A stretch of DNA of 41,518 bases from Chlorobiota bacterium (GTDB taxonomy: Bacteria; Bacteroidota; Bacteroidia; Bacteroidales; Prolixibacteraceae), in the NCBI GenBank assembly GCA_013152355.1, contig JAADGO010000242.1:1-41518 (forward strand), read 5' to 3'. The position numbers and the translations under genes were made by a program. A model generated the notes under the pieces. That model was not told the origin of the DNA. It searched no databases and was given only the letters and a program-made list of their open reading frames with translations. Each line of letters starts with the position of its first letter. The stretch's first letter is position 1. This document shows, in pieces, positions 1 to 8,488 of this stretch.

Positions 1-386
1 AGGCTGACGATGAAACAATTATTGACCTTCCTCCGGTTAATTTAGCCGATGAAGAGGAGGAAGACGACACTCAGGTGTTCTTTATTGTCGAGGACATGCC
101 GGAGTTCCCGGGGGGAGACCTTGCCCTTCGTAAATTTATTGCCAATACAATTCAATACCCGGTGATTGCACAGGAGAATGGGATCGAGGGGAAAGTATAT
201 GTAACTTTTGTTGTTGATAAAGATGGCAGTGTTTCCAATGCTAAAATCTTAAGGGGCGTTGACCCGTCAATTGATAAAGAAGCGTTGCGCGTTGTCTCTA
301 ACCTTCCGAGGTGGAAACCCGGGAAACAGCGGGGCAAACCGGTAAGGGTATCATACACTGTGCCTATCAACTTTGTATTACAGTAA
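1..386 (+). CDS. TonB-type energy transducer, C-terminal part (5' end outside window)
   Basis: The frame is open from the window edge to the stop at 384-386, so the N-terminus (membrane anchor and Pro-rich linker) is missing. The visible part starts with an acidic linker (DEEEEDD), then a complete TonB C-terminal domain: VEDMPEFPGG, a GKVYVTFVVDKDGSV strand, and the closing PVRVSYTVPINFVLQ strand. In this family the domain lies in the periplasm and contacts the TonB box of outer-membrane receptors, passing on energy from ExbB/ExbD. The MPxFPGG opening is typical of Bacteroidota TonB homologues. The partner receptor cannot be told from this window. A strong terminator follows 24 bases after the stop. 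Confidence 0.9.
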   Translation, partial: ADDETIIDLPPVNLADEEEEDDTQVFFIVEDMPEFPGGDLALRKFIANTIQYPVIAQENGIEGKVYVTFVVDKDGSVSNAKILRGVDPSIDKEALRVVSNLPRWKPGKQRGKPVRVSYTVPINFVLQ

Positions 387-409
387 GAAATTAGAATTAT
401 ATTTTCATG

Positions 410-445
410 CTCCTGGCCTTGGAATAGGGCCAGGAGTTTTTTTTT
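410..445 (+). terminator. Rho-independent terminator after the TonB gene
   Basis: A perfect 9-bp stem (CTCCTGGCC / GGCCAGGAG) with a 9-nt loop is followed by a run of nine T. It lies 24 nt after the TonB stop codon. Confidence 0.93.
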
Positions 446-721
446 ACCGGCGGTACCCCCTTCCGGTGCATGATTTAGCAAGCCATGCCAATGGGGGAAT
501 AAGAAAACATAAAATGGGATTTTAGAAATGCGGGGGCAATTACATGATAGGAACAACGCCAGATATAGAAAAAGTAATAATTGTAGGGTTAGTTAAGAGG
601 AAATAAATAATTACATCAAGGTACAGGAAGAACAATAATTAAGGAGGCCTCTGATAATTGCCAGGAATAAAAGCCTCCCTGAGGTGTTTGAAATATGTTT
701 AACTAGAAAATTATATAAAGG
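446..721. other. Intergenic stretch with no gene seen
   Basis: No convincing coding frame on either strand. The only structure noticed is GGAGGC at 643-648 and its complement GCCTCC at 673-678, with a 24-nt loop. On the minus strand this could be a weak terminator for the gene ending at 722. Confidence 0.5.
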
Positions 722-1432
722 TTATTTTATCTTCTTCACCCCACCTGACCCGGCAATTGACGAGTCGATAGCAGGGCTTCCATTATAGTACACATCTCCC
801 GACCCGGCTACCCGTATATTTAGTGAATTTACGGCATATACCGAAGCATCTCCTGACCCTGCTGTTTTTATATTAACCTCTTTTGCCTTAAACCCGGATG
901 CTTTTACATTCCCCGACCCGGATATGGAGATTGATAATTCATCGGCAACCCCACCGTCTTTAATAATTATATCGCCCGACCCGGATATGGCAGTTTTTAC
1001 ACGTTCTGCTTTCAAATTGGCAAGCCTTAAATCTCCACTGCCACTTACCGCCAGGTTTAATATTCGCGTAGTTATTGGTTTGTCGGCAATTATATCGCCC
1101 GACCCGGATATGCTTAAACCATCTATTTCGGGGACAGTAATATATAGTGAGATTTTGCCGGATTTAAAATTGTTCCATAAAAAATGCTTATTTGTAAAGC
1201 GTATGATAAGTTTACGCCCTTTTACCTCTGTAATTATTTTTTCGAGGGTTGACGATTCGGCACTAATCTCAATACTTTGTTTCTTCCCTTGTTCGATATG
1301 GAGTTCCCCGGGAATCCGTAATGAAATTTCAGAAAATGAGGGGACATTCCGTTCTTCATCTTTAGCCAAAACAGGATTCGAAAAAACAAACCCCAAAAAG
1401 AAAATAACCGCTACAATAATTTTTAATTTCAT
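722..1432 (-). CDS. Secreted DUF2807 (head-GIN type) beta-repeat protein
   Basis: About 236 residues. I start it at the ATG at 1430-1432 because a signal peptide begins there (MKLKIIVAVIFFLGFVFSNP, cleavage near VLA-K). The frame is open upstream, but those residues are basic and not signal-like. The second half carries seven GSG(D/N/G) motifs spaced 18-21 residues apart, typical of DUF2807 (putative auto-transporter adhesin, head GIN domain), which forms a stacked beta structure. The protein is expected to be periplasmic or surface-exposed. Its exact role is unknown; relatives are often linked to envelope stress regulators, but no such regulator is adjacent here. Confidence 0.85.
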   Translation of the reverse strand: MKLKIIVAVIFFLGFVFSNPVLAKDEERNVPSFSEISLRIPGELHIEQGKKQSIEISAESSTLEKIITEVKGRKLIIRFTNKHFLWNNFKSGKISLYITVPEIDGLSISGSGDIIADKPITTRILNLAVSGSGDLRLANLKAERVKTAISGSGDIIIKDGGVADELSISISGSGNVKASGFKAKEVNIKTAGSGDASVYAVNSLNIRVAGSGDVYYNGSPAIDSSIAGSGGVKKIK

Positions 1433-1645
1433 AATTCTTGATTTTAAGTATTTCCTTACTTTAAGACGTCCTTTTCCTCTTGATGTTGCAACTAAATCAA
1501 ACTTTTTTCCTGACAACGAAGAAATGATTGCATTTTGCAGGAGCCCAAATAGTAGTTTTTAGAGGTTTCCATAAACAAGCCTTAGAGACTGTCTGGATTT
1601 TGACCTTGTCTCTGAAGACCTTTAACCAGCACTTCAAAATAATCT

Positions 1646-2179
1646 CTAGCTCTCAATTAACCCTTCCGGCAAACTAAGGTGAATCTCCCTGCCCTTTTTA
1701 TCAATCGAATCGATTAACTCTTCATTAAAAGGGATTAATAGTTCACTTCCTTTATGGTCGATAGTTAAAACAATATTTCCTGAGAAATCGTCCACCTCTT
1801 TTACCGGCCCAACAACCTCTCCAATTGCTGAATCAAAAACCAAAAACCCTTTCAGTCCGTCTTTCACCGGCTCTTCTTCAGGCTGAATAATTTCATCTTC
1901 TTTCAGGAAAACACTGCAACCACAAATTTCACGGGCTGCATCTCCTGAATCAACCCAGTCGAACTTTAAGAATACGGTATTGCCCGACCGGAACCTGACT
2001 CCTTCCTCTGAAATAAAAAAAGGGACAAGTAATCCATCTATTTCTATAAAAAAAACGGATGAGGCAGCAATCGAGTCTTCGTATTCCTCCCGGAAATTAA
2101 GAATCACGCCACCCTGTATCCCATGTGGTTTTTGCAGGTACCCTATTTTAACACATTCAGAAATCGGAATAGTCTCCAT
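1646..2179 (-). CDS. rimM: Ribosome maturation factor RimM
   Basis: 177 residues from the ATG at 2177-2179 (METIPISECVKIGYL). The frame stays open 25 codons further upstream, but that stretch (FFCCLALHSHSF) is not conserved and lies close to the preceding terminator. The N-terminal beta-barrel has the family signature VKIGYLQKPHGIQGGV; the C-terminal half is a PRC-barrel domain (GEVVGPVKEVDDFSGN, ELLIPFNEELI). RimM binds S19 and assists maturation of the 30S head. It lies downstream of rpsP, as in many bacteria, but trmD and rplS, which often follow, are absent. A terminator separates it from rpsP. Confidence 0.93.
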   Translation of the reverse strand: METIPISECVKIGYLQKPHGIQGGVILNFREEYEDSIAASSVFFIEIDGLLVPFFISEEGVRFRSGNTVFLKFDWVDSGDAAREICGCSVFLKEDEIIQPEEEPVKDGLKGFLVFDSAIGEVVGPVKEVDDFSGNIVLTIDHKGSELLIPFNEELIDSIDKKGREIHLSLPEGLIES

Positions 2180-2223
2180 ACGCCAAAAATATAAAAATGA
2201 ATGTGAATGTAATGCCAGGCAGC

Positions 2224-2251
2224 AAAAAAAAGCTACCCAAACGGATAGCTT
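2224..2251 (-). terminator. Terminator or attenuator between rpsP and rimM
   Basis: Read on the minus strand: AAGCTATCC, a GTTT loop, GGGTAGCTT (nine pairs, one G-T), then a run of eight T. It lies 34 nt after the rpsP stop and 45 nt before the rimM start, so it should reduce or regulate read-through into rimM. Confidence 0.85.
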
Positions 2252-2284
2252 CAATATTTTAATAATTCGGTTAGATGCTTAAGA

Positions 2285-3058
2285 TTACTCTTTAGAATCT
2301 TTTCCTTCAGCAGGGGCTTCAGCTTTTGGTTCAGCTTTTTTTTCCTCTTCAGCAGGAGTTTCAGCTTTCTTCTCAGCTTTTTCTTCCTCTTTAACAGGAG
2401 CTTCAGCTTTCGGTTCTACTTTTTCCTCTACCGGGGCAGCTTCTGCCTTTTCTTCTTTTGCAGGCTTCTCTGCCTTTGCTTCCTCTACTTTCACCTCTTC
2501 GGCAACCGGTGCTTCCTCTGCAACCGGAGGCTCAACTGCAGCCGGTGCTTCTTCTTCAGAAACAGATTCTTCAGTGGTTTCTTCAACTTCGGCAGCTAAT
2601 TCAGCATTTTTGGCAGCAATGACAGCAGCCCTTTCTTCTTTAATTTTCGTCTCTGCTTCAAACTGCTGTTGATTCGCTTTGTCAACATCGGAAGCTATAC
2701 GGTCTTTTTTAGCCTGGATCTTCGCCTCTTTCTCAACGAGCCATGCCTCAAACCGTTTTTCGGCCTCTTCTTCATCAAAAGCTCCTTTTTTAACACCTCC
2801 TAAAAGATGCTTCTTGTAAAGTACTCCTTTGTAGGATAAGATTGCATTAACCGTATCACTTGGTTGTGCGCCATTTTGAAGCCAGCTTAAAGCTTTATCA
2901 AAATCGAGATCGATAGTAGCAGGATTAGTGTTTGGATTGTATGTTCCAATCCTTTCAATAAATCTACCATCTCGTGGCGCCCTGCTATCAGCTACCACGA
3001 TGTGGTAGTAAGCATGTCTTTTGCGGCCATGCCGCGCTAATCTGATTCTTGCTGGCAT
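2285..3058 (-). CDS. rpsP: 30S ribosomal protein S16 with a long Glu/Ala/Lys tail
   Basis: 257 residues. Residues 1 to about 85 are a standard S16 core ([40 protein letters not shown]-like [21 protein letters not shown]). The rest is an extension: first a charged, probably helical part ([18 protein letters not shown]), then about 110 residues of low-complexity P-E-A-K repeats ([19 protein letters not shown]). S16 in most bacteria is about 80-90 residues; Bacteroidota versions are longer, but this tail is at the long end. Start is the only sensible ATG. A candidate promoter lies at 3090-3117. S16 acts in 30S assembly. Confidence 0.95.
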   Translation of the reverse strand: MPARIRLARHGRKRHAYYHIVVADSRAPRDGRFIERIGTYNPNTNPATIDLDFDKALSWLQNGAQPSDTVNAILSYKGVLYKKHLLGGVKKGAFDEEEAEKRFEAWLVEKEAKIQAKKDRIASDVDKANQQQFEAETKIKEERAAVIAAKNAELAAEVEETTEESVSEEEAPAAVEPPVAEEAPVAEEVKVEEAKAEKPAKEEKAEAAPVEEKVEPKAEAPVKEEEKAEKKAETPAEEEKKAEPKAEAPAEGKDSKE

Positions 3059-3089
3059 AAATTATTCTTTTTAATCGAAAAATGTGGCG

Positions 3090-3117
3090 CAAATATAGCA
3101 TATTTATTTTATACAAA
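3090..3117 (-). promoter_or_regulatory. Candidate promoter for rpsP
   Basis: On the minus strand a perfect Bacteroidota -7 box TATATTTG (3090-3097) is preceded by TTTG (3114-3117). The 16-nt spacer is slightly shorter than the usual 19-21. The start of transcription would lie about 25 nt before the rpsP ATG. Confidence 0.55.
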
Positions 3118-3264
3118 AATAATTTCATTCTATTTATTGCAATATAATTCTAAGATCAATTAATCTTAAAGAAATCGTTTAATTCAGAAGCTGTTTGAAA
3201 ATTATCCTTTTGCACGGGGTTCATCCTTTTTCATTTATACTTTTTACTTTTGCCTTTTTCCTTG

Positions 3265-3272
3265 TACATTTG
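3265..3272 (+). promoter_or_regulatory. Candidate -7 box of the valS promoter
   Basis: TACATTTG matches TAnnTTTG exactly and ends 27 nt before the valS ATG. No good TTTG lies 19-21 nt upstream (TTTT at 3242-3245 is the nearest), so only the -7 element is supported. It rules out starts upstream of 3272. Confidence 0.45.
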
Positions 3273-3299
3273 CACCTTCAAAATTTTATGTTTTGCACC

Positions 3300-5930
3300 A
3301 TGGAGATTCCAAGCAAGTATAACCCTGTAGAGGTAGAAAATAAATGGTATAAATATTGGATGGACCAAGGCTTTTTCCATTCAACACCCGATGAACGGGA
3401 ACCTTATGTAATTGTCATCCCGCCGCCTAATGTAACCGGTGTTTTGCACATGGGGCACATGCTAAACAATACCATTCAGGATATTCTGGTGCGCAGGGCA
3501 AGGATGGCAGGGAAAAATGCATGCTGGGTGCCGGGAACCGACCATGCCTCGATTGCTACCGAAGCTAAGGTTGTAAATAAACTAAAGGAAGAAGGGATTG
3601 AAAAAACAGGCCTTTCGCGCGATGAGTTTTTGAAACATGCCTGGGACTGGACTCACAAGCACGGGGGGATTATCCTGGAGCAACTGAAAAAACTGGGTGC
3701 TTCGTGCGACTGGGAGCGTACCAGCTTTACAATGGACGAAGCCCGGAGCGAGTCGGTTATAAAAACGTTTGTCGATTTGTACAGGAAAGGATTGATTTAC
3801 CGTGGTGTGCGAATGGTAAACTGGGATCCAAAAGCGCAAACAGCCCTTTCGGACGAAGAGGTTATTTATAAAGAGATGCAGTCGAAACTGTATTACATCC
3901 GTTACCGGATTGAAGGAGAGGAGAATGAGTTCGTAACCATTGCAACCACCCGCCCGGAGACTATCCTGGGCGATACGGCCGTTTGTGTAAACCCTGCCGA
4001 TAAGCGTTTCAGGCATTTAAAAGGGAAACGGGTTTTTGTCCCCCTTATTAACCGGCCCATCCCAATCATCGAAGACGAATACGTTGATATGGAATTTGGA
4101 ACCGGCTGCCTGAAAATTACCCCTGCACACGATATTAATGACTACGAAATTGGCTTAAAACATAACCTGGAGTCTATCGATATCTTTAACGATGACGGGA
4201 CTTTGAGCGAAAAAGCCCGGCTGTTTATTGGCGAAGACAGGTTTGTTGTAAAAGAAAAGATAGTGCCGGAACTGGAAAAAGCCGGGAATTTGGTTAAGAT
4301 TGAAGATTATACAAACAAAGTTGGTTTCTCGGAACGTACGGATGAGGTGATTGAACCGAAACTCTCGGCTCAGTGGTTCCTGAAAATGGAAGATTTGGTG
4401 AAACCTGCCATCGAAAATGTTTTAAACGATAACATCCGGTTCCACCCGCCCAAATTTAAGAATATTTACCGCCATTGGATGGAGAATATAAAGGACTGGT
4501 GTATCAGCCGCCAACTCTGGTGGGGCCACCGTATACCTGTTTTCTACCTTGAAGATGGGAGTTATGTTTGTGCCGAGACCGCTGAAGAAGCATTACTGCT
4601 GGCAAAAGAAAAGTCGGGGGACAATACATTAACCCTTAACAGCCTTAACCAGGATGAGGATGTGCTGGACACGTGGTTTTCAAGCTGGTTGTGGCCGATT
4701 TCTGTTTTTGATGGGATCCGCTACCCGGATAATGAGGATATTAATTATTATTACCCTTCCAGCGACCTGGTTACAGCACCGGATATTATTTTCTTCTGGG
4801 TTGCCCGAATGATTATTTCAGGCTATGAGTACCGCAATGAATTCCCGTTTAAGAATGTCTATTTCACAGGCATGGTACGGGATAGCCAACGGCGTAAGAT
4901 GTCGAAATCATTAGGCAACTCCCCCGACCCGTTGGAGCTGATACACAAATACGGGGCCGATGGCGTACGTGTTGGCATGCTGCTTTGCTCGCCTGCAGGT
5001 GGAGACCTCCTTTTCAACGAAAACCTCCCACAGCAGGGAAGCGGGTTTGCAACAAAAATATGGAATGCCTTCCGTTTGGTGAAAAACTGGGAGGTTTCAT
5101 CAGAAATTGAACAACCTGAACATTCGCAGTTAGCCATCGAGTGGTTTGAGAATAAACTTAACAGGATAATAGAGGTACTTAATTCGCAATTCGAACAATT
5201 CCGTATCTCGGAAGCATTGATGACCATTTATACCGCTGTCCGCGATGAGTTTTCATCCTGGCTGCTCGAAATCGTTAAGCCTCCGTACCAGAAGCCAATT
5301 GATGCAAAAACCTATTCCGAAGTTATTGAATTGTTCGACAAGGTACTTAGGTTGCTACATCCGTTTATGCCGTTTATCACCGAAGAGTTGTGGCAACTTC
5401 TGAAAGAGAGGGGAAACGGCGAAAGTATAATGGTTGCATCCCTTCCAGAATTGGGCAAATACGATGCAACTCTGCTCGATTCATTTGAAAATGTAAAAGA
5501 GGCTATTTCCGGGATTCGCAAAATCAGGAAAGACAATAATATTGCAAATAAAGACCCGTTGGCAATAAGTATTCAAAAGGGGGACAAAGGGTACAAAGAG
5601 AAATATAAAAGTATCCTTGTTAAGCTTGGCAACCTTTCGTTGGTTAACCTGGTGAGCGAAGAGGTAAAAGGGGCTGCTTCGTTCCGGGTGAAATCTACCA
5701 ATTACTATATTGTGCTTAGTGAGTTTGTCGACACCGAGAAAGAGTTGAAAAAGCTGGAAGAAGAGTTAAAATACACCAAAGGCTTTATAAATTCGGTGAT
5801 GAAAAAGCTGGGCAACAAACGCTTTGTACAGAATGCCCCTGAGGCAGTTGTAAACAAAGAAAAAGTAAAACAGGCCGATGCCCAGGCTAAAATAAAAATA
5901 CTGGAAGAGCGGATTGCATCATTGAAATAG
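3300..5930 (+). CDS. valS: Valyl-tRNA synthetase
   Basis: 876 residues from the ATG at 3300 ([20 protein letters not shown]), the usual N-terminus. The 35-codon upstream open frame (hydrophobic, MKIILLHGV...) overlaps the promoter and is not part of the protein. Class I motifs: [13 protein letters not shown] (HIGH, near residue 50), an editing domain ([13 protein letters not shown]), the [14 protein letters not shown] signature, and [14 protein letters not shown] (KMSKS, near residue 533). The anticodon-binding region follows, ending in the ValRS C-terminal coiled coil ([15 protein letters not shown] ... [10 protein letters not shown]). It charges tRNA-Val and edits misacylated Thr. Single-gene unit, convergent with frr. 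Confidence 0.97.
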   Translation: MEIPSKYNPVEVENKWYKYWMDQGFFHSTPDEREPYVIVIPPPNVTGVLHMGHMLNNTIQDILVRRARMAGKNACWVPGTDHASIATEAKVVNKLKEEGIEKTGLSRDEFLKHAWDWTHKHGGIILEQLKKLGASCDWERTSFTMDEARSESVIKTFVDLYRKGLIYRGVRMVNWDPKAQTALSDEEVIYKEMQSKLYYIRYRIEGEENEFVTIATTRPETILGDTAVCVNPADKRFRHLKGKRVFVPLINRPIPIIEDEYVDMEFGTGCLKITPAHDINDYEIGLKHNLESIDIFNDDGTLSEKARLFIGEDRFVVKEKIVPELEKAGNLVKIEDYTNKVGFSERTDEVIEPKLSAQWFLKMEDLVKPAIENVLNDNIRFHPPKFKNIYRHWMENIKDWCISRQLWWGHRIPVFYLEDGSYVCAETAEEALLLAKEKSGDNTLTLNSLNQDEDVLDTWFSSWLWPISVFDGIRYPDNEDINYYYPSSDLVTAPDIIFFWVARMIISGYEYRNEFPFKNVYFTGMVRDSQRRKMSKSLGNSPDPLELIHKYGADGVRVGMLLCSPAGGDLLFNENLPQQGSGFATKIWNAFRLVKNWEVSSEIEQPEHSQLAIEWFENKLNRIIEVLNSQFEQFRISEALMTIYTAVRDEFSSWLLEIVKPPYQKPIDAKTYSEVIELFDKVLRLLHPFMPFITEELWQLLKERGNGESIMVASLPELGKYDATLLDSFENVKEAISGIRKIRKDNNIANKDPLAISIQKGDKGYKEKYKSILVKLGNLSLVNLVSEEVKGAASFRVKSTNYYIVLSEFVDTEKELKKLEEELKYTKGFINSVMKKLGNKRFVQNAPEAVVNKEKVKQADAQAKIKILEERIASLK

Positions 5931-5987
5931 GGGAGGGGAGTAATCATTTATCCGGGGGTCACTATAATAAGAAACTAAAAAATTAAG

Positions 5988-6007
5988 GCAGCTTTTTAAA
6001 GCTGCCT
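5988..6007 (-). terminator. Terminator between valS and frr (possibly bidirectional)
   Basis: GGCAGCTT / AAGCTGCC stem with a 4-nt loop. Read on the minus strand it is followed by TAATTTTTTAG, so it best fits termination of the frr transcript. It may also stop valS. Confidence 0.75.
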
Positions 6008-6060
6008 CAAAGCCATGAAAACAATTGAACAATGTTCAGAAAACAGAAAACTAGAAACAA

Positions 6061-6624
6061 TCAAATGGTCATAATATCTTTTTCCTTAGAAACTACTAAT
6101 TTATCAATCTTTTCACCGAAATCATTCGTTATTTCCTGAACTTTTGCTTCAGCATCTTTCTCCAGGTCTTCAGACAATCCTTTTTTTAGTAATTTCTTAA
6201 GGCTTTCTTTAGCCTCTTTCCTTGCTGAGCGGACACTGATCTTGGCACTTTCTCCTTCTTTGTGTACCTCCCTCACAAGAGCCCTGCGCCTCTCTTCTGT
6301 TAGTGCTGGAATATTAATACGAATAATTTCACCGTTATTTTCAGGATTTAATCCTAGATTGGCCGTCATAATGGCTTTTTCAATATCGGCAATCAGGCTT
6401 TTCTCCCAGGGTTGGATTGCAATCGTGCGTGCATCAGGTGTGCTTATATTCGAAACCTGGTTCAAAGCAGTCATGCTACCATAATAATCAACCATAATAC
6501 CATCTAACATAGCCGGAGATGCCTTCCCGGCACGAATACGAGCCAACTCCTTCTCCAGGTGTTGTATCGAAGAATTCATCTTTTCCTGACAAAGCCCTAT
6601 TACAAATTCAACTTCTTCTTCCAT
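6061..6624 (-). CDS. frr: Ribosome recycling factor
   Basis: 187 residues from the ATG at 6622-6624 (MEEEVEFVIGLCQEKM). An ATG four codons upstream (MISQ) is possible but not family-like. Conserved RRF features: HLEKELARIRAGKASPAMLDGI, VDYYGSMTALNQVSNIS, PDARTIAIQPWEKSLI, GLNPENNGEIIRINIPALTEERRR, and the C-terminal helix ending in KEKDIMTI. With EF-G it splits post-termination ribosomes. It follows pyrH at 115 nt and has its own candidate promoter at 6666-6695. Confidence 0.96.
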   Translation of the reverse strand: MEEEVEFVIGLCQEKMNSSIQHLEKELARIRAGKASPAMLDGIMVDYYGSMTALNQVSNISTPDARTIAIQPWEKSLIADIEKAIMTANLGLNPENNGEIIRINIPALTEERRRALVREVHKEGESAKISVRSARKEAKESLKKLLKKGLSEDLEKDAEAKVQEITNDFGEKIDKLVVSKEKDIMTI

Positions 6625-6665
6625 CTGTGAAATCAATCAATAGGTTACCAACTATGCACTGTTAG

Positions 6666-6695
6666 CAAATATAGAAAAAATAAAATTATATGAAA
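6666..6695 (-). promoter_or_regulatory. Candidate promoter for frr
   Basis: Minus strand: TTTC (6692-6695), an 18-nt spacer, then TATATTTG (6666-6673), a perfect -7 box. Predicted start of transcription is about 35 nt before the frr ATG. Confidence 0.5.
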
Positions 6696-6725
6696 ATAAA
6701 ATTAATAATTTATCAAATAATTATT

Positions 6726-6740
6726 GAAGTTGTTTAAAAT
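6726..6740 (+). repeat. Solo end of the dispersed GAAGTTGTTTAAA repeat
   Basis: GAAGTTGTTTAAAA directly abuts the pyrH stop codon. It matches the first 13 bases of the family end motif seen in full at 10492-10655 and 30887-30990. Confidence 0.45.
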
Positions 6741-7450
6741 CAGCTTAGCACAATAGTTCCAACATCTTCACCATTGAGTACTTTTAATAAGTTCCCTTTT
6801 TTGTCCATATTGAAAACCACTACCGGCAAATTATTTTCTTTGCACATTGCTGTTGCGGTAAGGTCCATTATTTTAAGCCCTTTGCTATATATCTCATCAA
6901 AAGTGATGGTTTTGTATTTAATAGCTGATGTATCTTTTTCAGGGTCGGCAGTATAAATACCATCAACCCTGGTGCCTTTAAGAAAGGCATCGGCTCCTAT
7001 CTCAATCCCACGTAAAGAGCTTGCCGTATCAGTGGTAAAATAAGGGTTTCCTGTACCCGCCGAGAATATTACAATTTCTCCTTTGCCAAGGTAGCCGGTA
7101 GCTTTCTCTTTTGAATAGTATTCTCCAACAGGCTCCATTCGAATAGCTGTAAGTACTCTTGATTTTGCCCCAATGCTATTTAATGCCGAATTAAGGGCTA
7201 AACTATTGATTACGGTAGCCAACATCCCCATCTGGTCGCCATTCACCCGGTCGAAACCTTTGGCAACCCCGCTTAACCCCCGGAAAATATTACCCCCGCC
7301 AATTACTATCCCCACCTGTACGCCGAGGGCTGCAGCTTCTTTTATTTGTTCGGCATATTCACTTAGGCGTTGTTGGTCGATACCATACTTCTGCGCCCCC
7401 ATTAACGACTCTCCACTAAGTTTTAAAAGAATTCTTTTATATTTTGGCAT
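6740..7450 (-). CDS. pyrH: UMP kinase
   Basis: 236 residues, the usual length. Amino-acid-kinase fold motifs: KRILLKLSGESLMG (N-terminal phosphate loop), GIVIGGGNIFRG, ATVINSLALNSAL, FSAGTGNPYFTTDTASSLRGIEI, and MDLTATAMCKENNLPVVVFNM near the end. It phosphorylates UMP to UDP and in bacteria is a hexamer regulated by GTP and UTP. It sits between tsf and frr, the classic bacterial order, but a terminator after tsf and a candidate promoter at 7467-7499 suggest its own transcript. Confidence 0.97.
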   Translation of the reverse strand: MPKYKRILLKLSGESLMGAQKYGIDQQRLSEYAEQIKEAAALGVQVGIVIGGGNIFRGLSGVAKGFDRVNGDQMGMLATVINSLALNSALNSIGAKSRVLTAIRMEPVGEYYSKEKATGYLGKGEIVIFSAGTGNPYFTTDTASSLRGIEIGADAFLKGTRVDGIYTADPEKDTSAIKYKTITFDEIYSKGLKIMDLTATAMCKENNLPVVVFNMDKKGNLLKVLNGEDVGTIVLS

Positions 7451-7466
7451 TTGTACTTTTTCCCGA

Positions 7467-7499
7467 TAAAGTTATAATGATTTTTATAATAATTCCAAA
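7467..7499 (-). promoter_or_regulatory. Candidate promoter for pyrH
   Basis: Minus strand: TTTG (7496-7499), 21-nt spacer, TAACTTTA (7467-7474), one mismatch to TAnnTTTG. It lies directly downstream of the tsf terminator. Confidence 0.42.
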
Positions 7500-7542
7500 A
7501 AATAAAATTTAGACAGCTTCTAAGGTTATTGAATTAAAGGCG

Positions 7543-7571
7543 AAAAAAAAGAGCCTCCAAAGGAAGCTCTT
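7543..7571 (-). terminator. Rho-independent terminator of the rplM-rpsI-rpsB-tsf transcript
   Basis: Minus strand: AAGAGCTTCC, TTT loop, GGAGGCTCTT (ten pairs, one G-T), then a run of eight T. It lies 27 nt after the tsf stop. Confidence 0.93.
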
Positions 7572-7597
7572 CTAAAAAATATATAGAGATTATGTGC

Positions 7598-8425
7598 TTA
7601 TGCATTTAGTGAATAACGGTCGAATTTTGTTACCGCTAAATCTTTGTCAGCCTGGTTTAGAAATTCTTTAATCGAGATTTTCCCGTCTTTTACATAAGTT
7701 TGATGTAAAAGAGCCACTTCTTTAAACCATTTGTTCAGAGCACCTTGTGCAATCCTGTCGAGCATTGCTTCGGGTTTCCCTTCCTGGCGGAATTTTTCTT
7801 TCGCAATTTCTAATTCTTTATCAATAGTCTCCTGAGGGATAGATTCTTTATCGACCGACACAGGGTTCATTGCAGTGATTTGCATGGCAATGTCTTTTGC
7901 AACCTGCGGGTCGACATCAGCTTTATTGAAACCAACAATTGTTGCCAGTTTATTACCCGGGTGGATATAGGCTGCTACTGATTCGGCGTTTATTTTGCTA
8001 TAATACGAAAGTTGGGTTTTTTCTCCAATAATCCCTGTTTGTTCGGTTACCTGTTCAGCAACAGTGCGCCCGTCAAGCATTAAAGCGTTAACTTCTTCCA
8101 GGGTTGCAGAGTTATTATCAAGTGCCAGGTTGAGTATTTTCTCGGCAAAAGCGATAAAACTCTCATTTTTTGCTACAAAGTCGGTCTCGCAATTTAGTAC
8201 AATGATTGCTCCTGTTGTTTTGTCTGCTGAAACTTTTGCGAGGGCAACACCTTCCGAGGCATCCCTGTCGGCACGTTTATTTGCAATAAGTTTACCTTTT
8301 TCACGGATAATTTGCAGGGCGTTATCAAAGTCGCCATCAGATTCGGTAAGTGCATTTTTACAATCCATCATACCTGCACCTGTTATCTTACGTAATTTTA
8401 CTACATCTGCGGTTGTAAATGCCAT
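7598..8425 (-). CDS. tsf: Elongation factor Ts
   Basis: 275 residues. The N-terminal UBA-like module (MAFTTADVVKLRKITGAGMMDCKNAL) is followed by the core with the EF-Tu-contacting TDFVAKNESF motif, then LAIHPG-like AAYIHPGNKLATIVGF and the dimerisation region. It exchanges GDP on EF-Tu. It follows rpsB by 63 nt in one operon, as in most bacteria, and is followed by a strong terminator. Confidence 0.97.
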   Translation of the reverse strand: MAFTTADVVKLRKITGAGMMDCKNALTESDGDFDNALQIIREKGKLIANKRADRDASEGVALAKVSADKTTGAIIVLNCETDFVAKNESFIAFAEKILNLALDNNSATLEEVNALMLDGRTVAEQVTEQTGIIGEKTQLSYYSKINAESVAAYIHPGNKLATIVGFNKADVDPQVAKDIAMQITAMNPVSVDKESIPQETIDKELEIAKEKFRQEGKPEAMLDRIAQGALNKWFKEVALLHQTYVKDGKISIKEFLNQADKDLAVTKFDRYSLNA

Positions 8426-8488
8426 AATGTAATTTTGATTTGAATTGGGTTTTTAAAATGATATACCTGTAAACCGATTAATCTTTAA

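Noticed and set aside
924-1562. 212-codon open frame on the plus strand
   Set aside because: It is antisense to the DUF2807 gene; its repeats (ISPDPDM) are only the mirror of the GSGD codons.
1584-1613. Inverted repeat AGAGAC / GTCTCT as a terminator
   Set aside because: No T-run follows on either strand and the loop is long; left as unexplained intergenic sequence.
3195-3299. N-terminal extension of valS with a hydrophobic, signal-like stretch
   Set aside because: It spans the -7 box at 3265-3272, and ValRS proteins begin at MEIPSKYNP.
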